A stretch of 35,964 bases of DNA from Bacteroidota bacterium (GTDB lineage Bacteria > Bacteroidota > Bacteroidia > Bacteroidales > GCA-2748055): positions 1 through 35,964 of the forward strand of contig JAHEEC010000039.1 in NCBI GenBank assembly GCA_024640885.1, in the 5' to 3' direction. Positions 7,683-16,893 of this stretch are shown here, one piece after another (positions within the stretch are counted from its first letter, which is position 1; every line of letters begins with the position of its first letter). The notes under the pieces were generated by a model. The model saw only the letters and a list, made by a program, of their open reading frames with translations, was not told the DNA's origin and ran no database searches. Made by a program: the position numbers and the translations under genes.

Positions 7683-8937
7683 TTTTTTGGGGATTCTCGT
7701 ACCTGGCAATGTTGAGGAAATGGCCCATTTTGTCACGTTTCGTCTCCAGGTAGAATTGGTTGTACTCGTTGGATGGAACCTCCAGGTTGATGGTCTCCAC
7801 GATCTTCATGCCATATCCCTCCAATCCTGCTTTCTTCACCGGATTGTTGGTGAGCAGCCTGATGTTCCGGATCCCCAGTGTGTGAAGCATTCCTGCACCC
7901 ACCCCATAGTCGCGTTCATCATCCCGGAATCCAAGCTCCACATTGGCCTGAACGGTATCCCGTCCCTGTTCCTGGAGCTTGTAGGCCTTCATCTTGTTGT
8001 AGAGGCCGATACCCCTGCCTTCCTGGTTCAGGTAGATGATCACCCCGCGACCCTCCTGCTGGATCTTCCGCATGGCTTCATGGAGCTGGCTGCCGCAATC
8101 ACACCTGAAGCTTCCGAAAATATCGCCGGTGACGCAGGATGAGTGCACCCTAACAAGTACCTGGTCCGTGGGTGACCAGCTGCCCTTTGTGAGCGCCACA
8201 TGCTCAAGTCCATTGGATTTCTGGATAAAGGGGATCAGGTTAAAATCACCGTATTTGGTAGGCAGCTTGACTTCAGTGCCTTTAAGGATAATGCTGTCGG
8301 TATTAAGCCTGTAAGCAATAAGGTCCTTGATTGTGATGATCTTCAGGCCGAACTCCCTGGCGATGTTCATCAACTCGGGCAGGCGTGCCATGGTGCCATC
8401 TTCATTCATGATCTCCACCAGCACCCCCCCGGGTTTCAGGTCGGCCAGCCTGGTCAGGTCCACCGCAGCCTCGGTATGTCCTGCGCGCCGAAGGACTCCC
8501 TGTCGCTTGGCCTTCAGCGGGAATATGTGTCCGGGACGGGCCAGGTCATCGGGACGGGTGATGGGATCCACCAGCGCCCGGATTGTTTTGGCCCGGTCCG
8601 ACGCTGAGATCCCGGTGGTGGTGCCTTTGCCCAGCAGGTCCACCGAAACTGTGAAAGCAGTGTTATGGCTGCTGGTATTGGCTGTCACCATCATGGGCAG
8701 GTCCAGTTCGGTACACCGCTCTTCGGTGAGTGCTGTGCAGATCAGGCCCTTTCCATGGGTGGCCATGAAATTCACGCAGTCAGGGGTGACAAGCTCAGCG
8801 GCGCACACAAAATCCCCTTCATTTTCCCTGTCCTCATCATCCACCACAATAATGATCTTGCCGTTCTTGAGATCCTCCAGTGCTTCGGTGATGTCGTTCA
8901 GCTTAATCCTGGTTTCTCCTTGTTGGTTGCCAGACAT
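7672..8937 (-). CDS. ribBA: Bifunctional DHBP synthase / GTP cyclohydrolase II
   Basis: This fused riboflavin-pathway enzyme has 421 residues. The N-terminal DHBP synthase half (about 1-215) makes 3,4-dihydroxy-2-butanone 4-phosphate from ribulose 5-phosphate and shows [12 protein letters not shown], the [11 protein letters not shown] segment and [12 protein letters not shown]. The C-terminal GTP cyclohydrolase II half opens the GTP ring. It shows [20 protein letters not shown] with zinc ligands C268, C279 and C281, then NQEGRGIGL and the [12 protein letters not shown] region. The ATG at 8935-8937 lies inside the 3' end of the upstream GT2 gene (35-nt overlap), and its stop overlaps the start of fmt. 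No FMN riboswitch is present upstream, as expected for an internal operon gene. Confidence 0.97.
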   Translation of the reverse strand: MSGNQQGETRIKLNDITEALEDLKNGKIIIVVDDEDRENEGDFVCAAELVTPDCVNFMATHGKGLICTALTEERCTELDLPMMVTANTSSHNTAFTVSVDLLGKGTTTGISASDRAKTIRALVDPITRPDDLARPGHIFPLKAKRQGVLRRAGHTEAAVDLTRLADLKPGGVLVEIMNEDGTMARLPELMNIAREFGLKIITIKDLIAYRLNTDSIILKGTEVKLPTKYGDFNLIPFIQKSNGLEHVALTKGSWSPTDQVLVRVHSSCVTGDIFGSFRCDCGSQLHEAMRKIQQEGRGVIIYLNQEGRGIGLYNKMKAYKLQEQGRDTVQANVELGFRDDERDYGVGAGMLHTLGIRNIRLLTNNPVKKAGLEGYGMKIVETINLEVPSNEYNQFYLETKRDKMGHFLNIARYENPQKNEH

Positions 8938-10075
8938 TGCTCTTAATCCCTCCCAAATATCTTATTAAACCGGACAACAGGGCCAGGTTCATTATTACAA
9001 AATGTGAAATGAAACGCAAAGGTATAGCATGGATCTTAATTTTCCTCAGAAAATGATCAATAAGAGGAATTACAAGTACCACAAGCTGTAAAAGTGCAAG
9101 GATCCTGTAAGGGGCCATGCGCATGCCCAGGGCTATGGATGAACCCAGTGTGATCATGACCAGGAGGGGTACGAACCAGCGAATGATCTTGTGGGAAAAG
9201 AAACAGAACCCCACTCCCGGACCTCCCCTCCACAGGAGGGATCTGAATGCAGCCAGGTTCTGAAAATTCCCCGCCGAGATCCTTTTTTTTCTCCTGAACT
9301 CCTCTTCAAGGTTGTTCGATACATCTTCGTATACCTTTGCCTCCATATTGCTGATGCATTTGAACCCCTGTTGCAAAACGGCCATATTGATGTAGAAATC
9401 ATCCACCAGGAAATTTCCCGGTACCGGCCGGAAAAGGGATTTCCTCACCGCATAGCAACCACCAAAGGGACCCATCATTGATCCCCAGATCAGACTTTCG
9501 TTGTGTTTGATCCCAACCTCCCGGCTGATGTAGTACCGCTCCTGGTGAGAGATCCCGTCCTTCTTCAACCGGGTATTGATCATCCTGGAATCCACCAGTC
9601 CGATCTCAGGTTGTATAAAGAATCCTGTCATCTTCCTGAGGGCATCAGTTTCCAGCATCACATTGGCATCGGTGATGACCAGGATCTCGCCCCGTGCCTC
9701 CTCCACCAGCCGGTTCACCACGCCTGGTTTCCCCGACCTCTCTTCAAAGAGGAAGATATGCAAGCCCTGATGAACGGCCTTCAACTGCCTTAAGATCTCA
9801 TTGGTTGAATCTGTGGAGGCATCCGATCCCACCAGGATCTCCAGGCGCGATACCGGATAGTCGCTATCCAGAATGGACCCGATTTTTGAGGCGATCACCT
9901 CCTCTTCGTTGAAGGCCGCAATAATCACTGACAACATCGGGAGTTGATCCGCGGGATATGTTTTTCCATCCAGACTTTTTGTCCTTGCGAGGAGGTGCAG
10001 AATGGCAGGGAAAAAGATGTAGGAATAGAGAATCAGGAATAGGCTGACCCAGAATATTACCTGAAGAGATATCAT
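8903..10075 (-). CDS. Membrane GT2-family glycosyltransferase
   Basis: A 390-residue processive-type family 2 glycosyltransferase. It has an N-terminal membrane helix (about 5-28), a GT-A catalytic domain and about three C-terminal helices (about 299-377), the layout of poly-GlcNAc or cellulose synthase-like enzymes. Catalytic features are [11 protein letters not shown] (51-61), GSDASTDST (83-91), the TDAN metal motif (135-138), DDFY (225-228, probable catalytic base) and [10 protein letters not shown] (261-270) in the place of the usual Q/RxxRW motif. The donor and product cannot be told from sequence. The start overlaps the GT4 stop in an ATGA arrangement (10072-10075), and the 3' end overlaps ribBA by 35 nt. 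Together with the permease and GT4 it suggests a cell-surface glycan step. Confidence 0.9.
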   Translation of the reverse strand: MISLQVIFWVSLFLILYSYIFFPAILHLLARTKSLDGKTYPADQLPMLSVIIAAFNEEEVIASKIGSILDSDYPVSRLEILVGSDASTDSTNEILRQLKAVHQGLHIFLFEERSGKPGVVNRLVEEARGEILVITDANVMLETDALRKMTGFFIQPEIGLVDSRMINTRLKKDGISHQERYYISREVGIKHNESLIWGSMMGPFGGCYAVRKSLFRPVPGNFLVDDFYINMAVLQQGFKCISNMEAKVYEDVSNNLEEEFRRKKRISAGNFQNLAAFRSLLWRGGPGVGFCFFSHKIIRWFVPLLVMITLGSSIALGMRMAPYRILALLQLVVLVIPLIDHFLRKIKIHAIPLRFISHFVIMNLALLSGLIRYLGGIKSNVWQPTRRNQD

Positions 10076-11271
10076 ACCTGTGTTTTGAAAAACTGGTTGA
10101 GCCGGTTTGAAAGCCCTAAGGTATCAAAATTATGGGTAATGAGCAGCCGTGCTGCGGCAGCCAGGCGGTCTGCCTCCTCCACCGACGAGAACAAATTTAC
10201 CAGGTGATCCTTAAATTCATCCGGATCATCTGATACCAGCACATCCCTGTGGTTTTCCGCCGGGATCCCCCGGATCCCCATGGAGGTGGTGACCACCGGT
10301 CTCCCGAGTGCCATTGACTCAAGGATCTTGATCCTGATCCCGCTACCTGTCAGCAGGGGGGCCACCATCACGCGGTAGGTTTGCATGAACTTCCTGGCAT
10401 CCTCCACCTCGCCATGGTAGGTCACATTTTTATGGCCGATCTTTTCTTCAAAATGAGCCGGCGCGTTCCTTCCTGCCACATGGAATTGCAGGTGGGGAAT
10501 CCGGGCAATTAGCTTCTCAAACACATGCTCCATGAACCACTCGAGCCCCTCCAGGTTCGGGAGCCAGTCAAGGGCCCCGATGAAAAAGAGGGTAGCCTGC
10601 CCCGGCAGGGGGGAGAAGGGGTACGCTTCCATGACCAGCCCGGCTGGAACGGTGAGCGCCGGCCCACTGTATCCCTCCCTCCTGAAGCAATCCTCATCAA
10701 GGGGAGTGATGGGGATCAGCATATCCGAATCCCGGACCACATTCAGTTCAAACTTCTTCAGGCGGGCGGCCATGTGTTCAAGGTACCACCGTTTAGGGAG
10801 CATTTTTTCATGGAAGGCTTTCCTTTTCCAGATCAGGTGTTCCACGTTATGGGCCCGAAGGGAGACAGGCGCTTTGCTCCATTTTCTGATCTCCTCCAGG
10901 TAGAGGCCGGGGTAGGGGCCCTCGAGCTGCACCAGGTCAAAGGATTCACTTTTAAGCAGCGTCCTGAGCCTTTTCCTGTAAGCCTTCACATCGAACCTCA
11001 CGGCTATATAGGGTTTCCGTGAAAAAAGCAGGTTGAGGAGCATCCTGGCCGGTTTAATGGCGCTGTCACATGGAACCCCCATAAACCGGATCGATTTGCC
11101 CGGTTCATCCGGGATCTTTTCCACGGGGAATGAATGCTTGCTTGTATTGAGGGCGAGACAGGTGATGCTGTTCCCTGCATCCCTCAACCCTGTGAGCATG
11201 TTGAGTGTGGCAATGGAACCTCCATCCCTCGGAGGATAGGGAAGCTTGTTGGTCAGGAACAGGATCTTCAT
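10072..11271 (-). CDS. GT4-like glycosyltransferase (GT-B fold)
   Basis: A 399-residue glycosyltransferase of the GT4/group 1 type. The N-terminal domain begins MKILFLTNKLPYPPRDGGS, with the glycine pair at 17-18 typical of acceptor-side loops, and holds RAHNVEH at 139-145. The C-terminal nucleotide-sugar domain shows FFIGALDWLPN and the donor-binding segment APLLTGSGIRIKILESMALG (304-323) with K315 and E318. No signal peptide or membrane segment is seen, so it should act at the cytoplasmic face. Both ends overlap neighbours by 4 nt in ATGA form, with the permease upstream and GT2 downstream. Sugar specificity is unknown. Confidence 0.92.
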   Translation of the reverse strand: MKILFLTNKLPYPPRDGGSIATLNMLTGLRDAGNSITCLALNTSKHSFPVEKIPDEPGKSIRFMGVPCDSAIKPARMLLNLLFSRKPYIAVRFDVKAYRKRLRTLLKSESFDLVQLEGPYPGLYLEEIRKWSKAPVSLRAHNVEHLIWKRKAFHEKMLPKRWYLEHMAARLKKFELNVVRDSDMLIPITPLDEDCFRREGYSGPALTVPAGLVMEAYPFSPLPGQATLFFIGALDWLPNLEGLEWFMEHVFEKLIARIPHLQFHVAGRNAPAHFEEKIGHKNVTYHGEVEDARKFMQTYRVMVAPLLTGSGIRIKILESMALGRPVVTTSMGIRGIPAENHRDVLVSDDPDEFKDHLVNLFSSVEEADRLAAAARLLITHNFDTLGLSNRLNQFFKTQV

Positions 11272-12758
11272 TTTACCCGGAGGAATTTTCTCACTCCCTG
11301 GTTCAGTTTTTTGAACCAGACAAAATAGCTGTCGATATTCACCACGAATGCATCATTGGCAGCGGTGTAGGTGAGCCAGATGCTGACAGGCACCAGGATG
11401 ATCGTGGAGATCCACATACCCGCGAAGGGCGGCAAGATGCTCTCCCTGACAAATTTCTCTCCCGTCATGGAGATGATATAGTAGACCAGGAAGAGGAGCA
11501 CGCTGGCAATGACAGGCACACCAAGCCCTCCTTTCCGGATGATGGCCCCCAGGGGAGCACCGATGAAAAAGAAGATCAGGCAGAGGATGGAAAGTGTGAA
11601 TTTGCGGTGGATCTCGATCTGGTATCGCCTGAGCCTTGCCCACTTCCAGTCAGCCGTGCCCACATTGGAGGTGGTCACGGATTTATTGGAACGGGCATAA
11701 TTAATGGCCTGGGTAAGTGCCCGCCTGCGTTCCAGTTTATTTAACCCTTCATAGGCTGTATCCACACTGAAGTGGAGGATTTTGATCTCCTCCGGTGTTT
11801 TGGCTTTCTTTAAGGAATCGGGAACAAAGGGATTTTTGATCATCATGCCCTTGGGCTTGCCGGTCAGGCCGCCGTGGACTGTGGTTTCGAATTTATCCAG
11901 TATCATGCCGATCTCCTCTGTGAGGGAATCATCGAAATGATGCAACTGGGAGAGGTTGAGCATGGAATAGGAGTTCCTGAAGAGCTTCTCGTCGGTCCTG
12001 TTCAGGCCAAACCCGGTCATCTCGATGATCATCTCCTGTTCCTGGAACTCGTCCCTTCGCATGGGATAACTCTTAATGTTCCTGTTCTCTGACTTCTCTT
12101 TCTGAAGCTCAAAATAGGAACGGCCATTGTAGAGGGTAAGCAGGAGGTGCTTCTCGTCGGCCGACATTTTCATGTACCCCGAATCGGCAATGGTCACCCT
12201 CGTGTTCCCCTGTTTCTGGGTATGGTCAAAGATCAGGATCTCCTTTAAAAGGCTGGTCCTGCTGTCCCTGTCCCCGATGCGTATGGAATAACCCTCCAGG
12301 GTGTTGTCAAATACACCCGGTTTGATGGTCAGTTCCGGCCTTTGCTGCTGGATGTCGAACAGCATGGAACGCATCTTCAGGTTGGTCACCGGCATCACAT
12401 TGTTGGAAAAGAAGAATGCGCCGAGGGAGATCAGGGATGCAATCACCATGAGCGGTGCCATGATCCTGATCAGTGAGATCCCGGAGGATTTTGCAGCAAG
12501 CAGCTCCAGGTTCTCTGCCAGGTTCCCGAAGGTCATCAGGCTGGCCAGCAGGATTGCAAGCGGCATGGCCAGGGGAACCAGGCTGGCACTTGTATAGAGC
12601 AGGAATTCGGCAATAATATCAAACTCCAGGCCTTTCCCGATCAGGTCATCAATGTACTTCCATAGAAACTGCATCAGGAGCACAAAAATGACGAAGAAGA
12701 AAGTCAGGATAAGCGGACCGATAAACGATTTTATGACCAGAAGATGTAGCTTTTTCAC
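11268..12758 (-). CDS. LptF/LptG (YjgP/YjgQ) family permease
   Basis: This 496-residue inner-membrane protein belongs to the LptF/LptG family, whose members form the membrane part of the ABC machine that extracts lipopolysaccharide and hands it to the periplasmic bridge. Three N-terminal helices (about 9-31, 48-76, 97-119) are followed by a long periplasmic beta-rich domain (about 130-380). Three C-terminal helices follow (about 387-405, 413-431, 446-464). The segment LILTFFFVIFVLLMQFLWKY and the C-terminal FFFIGAPLGAIIRKGGLGVP are typical. It is longer than the proteobacterial proteins because of an expanded periplasmic domain, as common in Bacteroidota. It is the first gene of the overlapping operon and is preceded by a good -7 element. 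Whether it acts as LptF or LptG is not decidable here. Confidence 0.93.
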   Translation of the reverse strand: MKKLHLLVIKSFIGPLILTFFFVIFVLLMQFLWKYIDDLIGKGLEFDIIAEFLLYTSASLVPLAMPLAILLASLMTFGNLAENLELLAAKSSGISLIRIMAPLMVIASLISLGAFFFSNNVMPVTNLKMRSMLFDIQQQRPELTIKPGVFDNTLEGYSIRIGDRDSRTSLLKEILIFDHTQKQGNTRVTIADSGYMKMSADEKHLLLTLYNGRSYFELQKEKSENRNIKSYPMRRDEFQEQEMIIEMTGFGLNRTDEKLFRNSYSMLNLSQLHHFDDSLTEEIGMILDKFETTVHGGLTGKPKGMMIKNPFVPDSLKKAKTPEEIKILHFSVDTAYEGLNKLERRRALTQAINYARSNKSVTTSNVGTADWKWARLRRYQIEIHRKFTLSILCLIFFFIGAPLGAIIRKGGLGVPVIASVLLFLVYYIISMTGEKFVRESILPPFAGMWISTIILVPVSIWLTYTAANDAFVVNIDSYFVWFKKLNQGVRKFLRVK

Positions 12759-12794
12759 ACTGCTCCCAATAGGTTCCTACAGAATCAACGAAGA

Positions 12795-12802
12795 CAAAGT
12801 TA
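12795..12802 (-). promoter_or_regulatory. Bacteroidota -7 element (TAACTTTG) for the lptF-GT4-GT2-ribBA-fmt operon
   Basis: On the minus strand this reads TAACTTTG, an exact TAnnTTTG match. It lies 36 nt upstream of the permease ATG (12758), inside the 46-nt gap after the GH123-like gene. This marks a likely independent transcription start separating the cell-envelope operon from the PUL. The -33 element is poor (TTC rather than TTG about 20 nt upstream). Confidence 0.55.
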
Positions 12803-12804
12803 AC

Positions 12805-14532
12805 TTATTTTGATATAGTGACGAACTCATTGAGCAGCCGCCTGGCCGAGTTTACCAGCCTGCCCGCTTCTCCGGATCCTGCCGAAGGCGCGGAAAACTC
12901 CTCCAGCATGCCCAGGAGACGGTTGTAAAGCGCTTGATCCTCTGGCGAAGATGATGCTTCCAGTTCATTCCTGAGGAGTTCGATCTTCTCATAATCCTCG
13001 ATCCCTTCCCTGAGCAATTCCAGCCTGATGCTCGGGAAGAACTCCATATCAGCGTGGTTTGAATTTCGGTAGGAGAATGAAAAGTCTCCGGATGTAAATC
13101 CACCCGTTCGCTGCTCTAGGGGATCATCGGCAATCCAGTAATCGAAGGCCCACCTGAGGAACCCGTCATATTGGAGTTGCTGCGCATGCCATCCCATCCA
13201 GATGTTCTCGGCAGGGTCTGCATCCCCGCTTATGAAATTATTGGGACTGACCGGGTTGCAGCTGGTATAAAAGGTGGAAATTTGCTCTTCCCGGGTGCTT
13301 GCCGGGTTCCCACTGGTCCCCACCATCAGGCACAGATCATGCACCCGGGAGGCCACGAAATCAGAAGGGGTATGAAATGTGGCAAGCCCAATCTTCCAAT
13401 CAGGATGATTCCCATCAATGAGTTCAATGAGCCACTTCAGCTTTTCCGGCTCCACCTCATCCAGGTAGAGTACCGCCCGCCCGAACCAGCCCTTTCTTTC
13501 GAGGTGTGCTTTGAATAGACGCAGAAAATGGTTCCATCGCACTGCAAAAACTGTGCTTCCCACGGGGGCGTAAAGTTTCCCTTTTCCCCCTGCTTCCCAT
13601 TCAAAGGGGATCGAATCGCTGTTCCAGCCCACCGGGGAGTGGCAGCTGATCTGGCCCCTGATCCCCCAGCTCATGCAAGAATCCACATACCTGTCAAAGG
13701 CCGTGAAATCATACCACCATGAGGTGTCGGACCGGATCCATCTCACCATGGAAGGAGATCCCAGGGCGCCCTCCTTGATGTGAGCCGTGATCACTTTTTG
13801 GCCTGTCTCTGCAAGCATCCTGTATTTCTTCTGAAGCAATTTAAAATGCTCATTCGACCAGTATTCCATGCCCCTTTCAGGATGGGCCCCATTGTATCGA
13901 TCCACAACCGCAGTTGGATATTGCCACAGGTCCAGGTGAAATTTCCACTCCTCCACGGGTGGCAGGGTATAGTCAGCCACCCTGATACACATCTTCAATT
14001 CAAGATCGTGGTTCCCCTGTGCCGACACGCGGATCGTTCCCCTGTACAATCCGGGGACGGTCCTCTCAGGGACATCCACGGTGATCCAGTAGACAGAGGG
14101 ACAACCCGGACGCAGTGAGCGATCCAGGGAGTTGCTCAGAAGGTCACCCAGTTCAAGGTATTCCTCCGGATCCCTGTGGAGATAACCCCCACAGGGTCTC
14201 GATTCTGCGTCAGCACGCACATACTCTACTGACCTCAGGCAGGCATATTCAGAAGGGATGGATCCAGCCGGTGAGGTAAAATCCGGAACTTCGAAAGTGA
14301 TGTGTTCCACCTCCTCTCCGATGCACCACAGGAGAATGGCTGTGGAGATGCGCTCCCCTCTCCAGGCTGTTTCAAGGACCTCTTTCCGGATCACACCCTC
14401 ATAGGGCCTGCACTTTTCATAAAAATGGGCCGCCTCCGCAAAGGTCCCTTCAATGATGGTTGAATGGCCACTGATGCAGATGGACCAGAAGAGGAGGTAA
14501 AAACTGCCTTTTAATAGGATCCTCGGTGACAT
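12805..14532 (-). CDS. GH123-like (DUF4091) glycoside hydrolase, secreted
   Basis: A 575-residue exported protein of the DUF4091 family (the GH123 catalytic domain family). An N-terminal signal sequence (MSPRILLKGSFYLLFWSICISG) precedes a beta-sandwich region (about 30-190, ending in ADYTLPP). A TIM-barrel-like catalytic domain follows (about 195-510). LYLDEVEPEKL carries an adjacent Asp-Glu pair (D358-E359), matching the D-E dyad used by characterised GH123 beta-N-acetylgalactosaminidases in substrate-assisted catalysis. The C-terminal FFPSIRLELLREGIEDYEKI is characteristic of DUF4091 proteins. Substrate is not established, and many DUF4091 proteins are uncharacterised. It is the last gene of the minus-strand PUL run, 11 nt after the GH53 gene, so it is probably co-expressed with galactan-degrading genes. 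Confidence 0.82.
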   Translation of the reverse strand: MSPRILLKGSFYLLFWSICISGHSTIIEGTFAEAAHFYEKCRPYEGVIRKEVLETAWRGERISTAILLWCIGEEVEHITFEVPDFTSPAGSIPSEYACLRSVEYVRADAESRPCGGYLHRDPEEYLELGDLLSNSLDRSLRPGCPSVYWITVDVPERTVPGLYRGTIRVSAQGNHDLELKMCIRVADYTLPPVEEWKFHLDLWQYPTAVVDRYNGAHPERGMEYWSNEHFKLLQKKYRMLAETGQKVITAHIKEGALGSPSMVRWIRSDTSWWYDFTAFDRYVDSCMSWGIRGQISCHSPVGWNSDSIPFEWEAGGKGKLYAPVGSTVFAVRWNHFLRLFKAHLERKGWFGRAVLYLDEVEPEKLKWLIELIDGNHPDWKIGLATFHTPSDFVASRVHDLCLMVGTSGNPASTREEQISTFYTSCNPVSPNNFISGDADPAENIWMGWHAQQLQYDGFLRWAFDYWIADDPLEQRTGGFTSGDFSFSYRNSNHADMEFFPSIRLELLREGIEDYEKIELLRNELEASSSPEDQALYNRLLGMLEEFSAPSAGSGEAGRLVNSARRLLNEFVTISK

Positions 14533-14543
14533 GACAGTGGGGG

Positions 14544-16883
14544 TTAATCCTCCGGGATGAGGAATGTCCTGTAACTGAACTGGAGCTCTTCCCGGAAAAA
14601 GAGTTTCACAAGGTAAACGCCACTCTCGATCCCATTCAGGTCAATGGTGAAGCGCTCCCCGGGGGTTGAGTCAAGGGTAACGGTGTGAAGGAGTGTACCG
14701 GTCACCGAATAGACGGTGAGATCGACCAGATCCTTCACCCCGAAGATTATATTTAATCTTTTATTAACCAACGGATTGGGGTATAATTCAACCACCGGGT
14801 CGTCACTGCGGGGAGGCACTGGGCGCACCCACACCGGAACGATCTCATCACAGCTGGACCAGATATAGGCGAAGGTCTCGCCCGTTGAATTCAGGGGTAC
14901 CTCGTATCCCCTGTCCACTCCCCAGTGTTCGGCACATGCGGAAGGCACCGACTCCCGTACCCCCCAGACGTCATCGTTCAGAAAGTAATAGGCTCCGGAT
15001 GACCCTGCGGCCACCATGGTATGAAAGCTGTAGAGCTGTCCGGTTTCGCGGGTCATCCTGTTCAATTGCCAGGCAACTCCTGCCGGATTGGGAAAATCTC
15101 CGGTCACGTAGACCCCGTTGGAGGCATCCACCCCGTTCATATCCACTTTGAATGCGACCGGGACTTTTCTTATTTCCTGAAAATTTGCAACAACCTCCAT
15201 GTCCGATGCCATGTGCAACTGGATCGGGTTTGCCGTACCCGTTGTATCACCGCTCCACCCGGTAAATTCCCAACCTTCTGACGGCACGGCAACCAGCTGT
15301 ACTGTCGCCCCGGCACTGTAAATGCCCTTCTCCGGGGAGACACTCCCTTCTCCGCCGGTCACCACAGTAAGGCTGTACTGGGGCACCGCATCACAGGAGG
15401 ACCAGACCAGGGCGATAGTTTCACCGGTTGAGCCCGGGGGTATTTCAAACATCCTCTCCTGGCCGGTGGTGTCGGTACATTCCGCAGGTACATGCTCACG
15501 TGCCGATGCCGCGGTGTCGTTGCTGAAATGAAACGATCCGGTGGTGCCCGGAGCGATATAGGCTGTGTAAAGGTAAGTATTGTTCCCTTCATGCTGCATG
15601 GGATTCAAGGCCCGGCTGATCCCATAGAAATTCTCAAAATCACCCTGCACGTATACTCCTTTTGAGGTATCGGCTCCTGCCATTCGGACCTTGAAGGTTA
15701 CTGGAACTCTATCGCTGAAGGCCATCATCCAGTTCACCCCGTCATGCAGATTGGTTTCAAAATCCCAGAAAGCCTTGTTCTCCCAGGAGGATCCCGGGCC
15801 ATAGGGGTCGGCATAGATATAGCAGTCACTACCCACCCATTCCCCGCCCCAGGCGAGCACCCCCGATCCGCCATGATCCAGGACCTCCCGGGTTATGTCC
15901 ACCAGGTATTGCCTCTGGGTCTCTGTGGTGGGAGGGTCGGGGTACCCCGGTGGGATGTTCTCCTTTCCCAGGATATCCACGTGATTGTCGCTCCCGCCTT
16001 CTGTAAAGAGCTGGGCGGTCTCCATGACGATCAATTCGATCCCGTAGGTGCCGGTGATCCCGGCCACAAATTCGCCAAGGTTGCTGTAGCCTGCATAGTC
16101 ACCGTTGTTCCAGCCATGGTACAATGAGATCCCGATCATGTCAAGATCAAGCCCGTAACGCCAGTGGGTTTCCAGCCACCATTTAGTGGTTGACGGTCCC
16201 GTCATGTGAAAACAGACCTTGATGGCGGTATCATATTTCATGGCAATATCCCTTACCGCTTTCGAACCTGCATTATGCAGCGCAGCGCTTCTGGCCGGAT
16301 CATAGGCAGGCAGTTGATCCTCGGGCAGGTTGGGCATGAGGCGGTGCCATGTACTTTCATTTCCGATTGATACCACAGCGGGGATCACTCCTTCGCTGCA
16401 ATATTCATCAAGGACCGAATAGGTATGGATATAGACCGAGTCGGTAATCTTATCGAGGTCGGATGCGATCTCCTGCCAGGCCAGGGGAGCCACGTAGGGG
16501 TTCAGATGGTCTTCATCTTCAAGGGCAAACGACTGGTAGGTAAAAGTGAGGAGGGTATTCATTCCGGCATCCCGGGCTCTTTGCATCCCGGTTTTCACAT
16601 GCGCGACATCGTGGTGGTCCACCATGAGCCCCTGGGAGTAACTGCTGGCAAAAGGAGGCAAAGCAACCGCGAGCCTGACAGTGTTGGCCCCATGGGAGGC
16701 AATGCTCTGAAAGGGATCCCTTGGGATACCGTTCTCCTTAAACACGATCCCGCACCTCTGCTCCAGGTAATCCGTAAATCCCATGGTGGTGCCCAGGTAG
16801 GGGACCTGTGCACCGGCCAGTGAAGCAATGGTCAGAATGATCATCAGCAACAAAGGGCCATTGTACCGGATTCTTTTTTTCAT
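14544..16883 (-). CDS. Divergent GH53 galactanase-like protein with accessory modules and T9SS signal
   Basis: This 779-residue secreted protein has a signal peptide (residues 1-25) and a GH53-like catalytic domain (about 27-385), with candidate acid/base E176 in SIGNEST and nucleophile E288 in IVMETAQ. Next come a two-cysteine beta-sandwich module (about 392-498), an InlB-like divergent repeat (about 502-568, VVTGGEGSVSPEKGIYSAGA and GWEFTGWSG) and a second copy of the module (about 574-680). A T9SS sorting domain starts at VVELYPNPLVNKRL (about 697-779). Compared with canonical GH53 it lacks the HYSDFWADP motif (TYQSFALEDED stands there) and has VRLAVALPP instead of VRxRxW, so the reaction may differ from beta-1,4-galactan endohydrolysis. 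The frame opens at 17051, but the ATG at 16881-16883 starts the signal peptide. It starts 10 nt after the CotH-type gene. Confidence 0.85.
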   Translation of the reverse strand: MKKRIRYNGPLLLMIILTIASLAGAQVPYLGTTMGFTDYLEQRCGIVFKENGIPRDPFQSIASHGANTVRLAVALPPFASSYSQGLMVDHHDVAHVKTGMQRARDAGMNTLLTFTYQSFALEDEDHLNPYVAPLAWQEIASDLDKITDSVYIHTYSVLDEYCSEGVIPAVVSIGNESTWHRLMPNLPEDQLPAYDPARSAALHNAGSKAVRDIAMKYDTAIKVCFHMTGPSTTKWWLETHWRYGLDLDMIGISLYHGWNNGDYAGYSNLGEFVAGITGTYGIELIVMETAQLFTEGGSDNHVDILGKENIPPGYPDPPTTETQRQYLVDITREVLDHGGSGVLAWGGEWVGSDCYIYADPYGPGSSWENKAFWDFETNLHDGVNWMMAFSDRVPVTFKVRMAGADTSKGVYVQGDFENFYGISRALNPMQHEGNNTYLYTAYIAPGTTGSFHFSNDTAASAREHVPAECTDTTGQERMFEIPPGSTGETIALVWSSCDAVPQYSLTVVTGGEGSVSPEKGIYSAGATVQLVAVPSEGWEFTGWSGDTTGTANPIQLHMASDMEVVANFQEIRKVPVAFKVDMNGVDASNGVYVTGDFPNPAGVAWQLNRMTRETGQLYSFHTMVAAGSSGAYYFLNDDVWGVRESVPSACAEHWGVDRGYEVPLNSTGETFAYIWSSCDEIVPVWVRPVPPRSDDPVVELYPNPLVNKRLNIIFGVKDLVDLTVYSVTGTLLHTVTLDSTPGERFTIDLNGIESGVYLVKLFFREELQFSYRTFLIPED

Positions 16884-16893
16884 TTCTAAGGGA

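Noticed and set aside
7672-8937. FMN riboswitch for ribBA
   Set aside because: The gene starts inside the GT2 coding region, so there is no leader to hold one, and no such element was seen before the operon at 12758.
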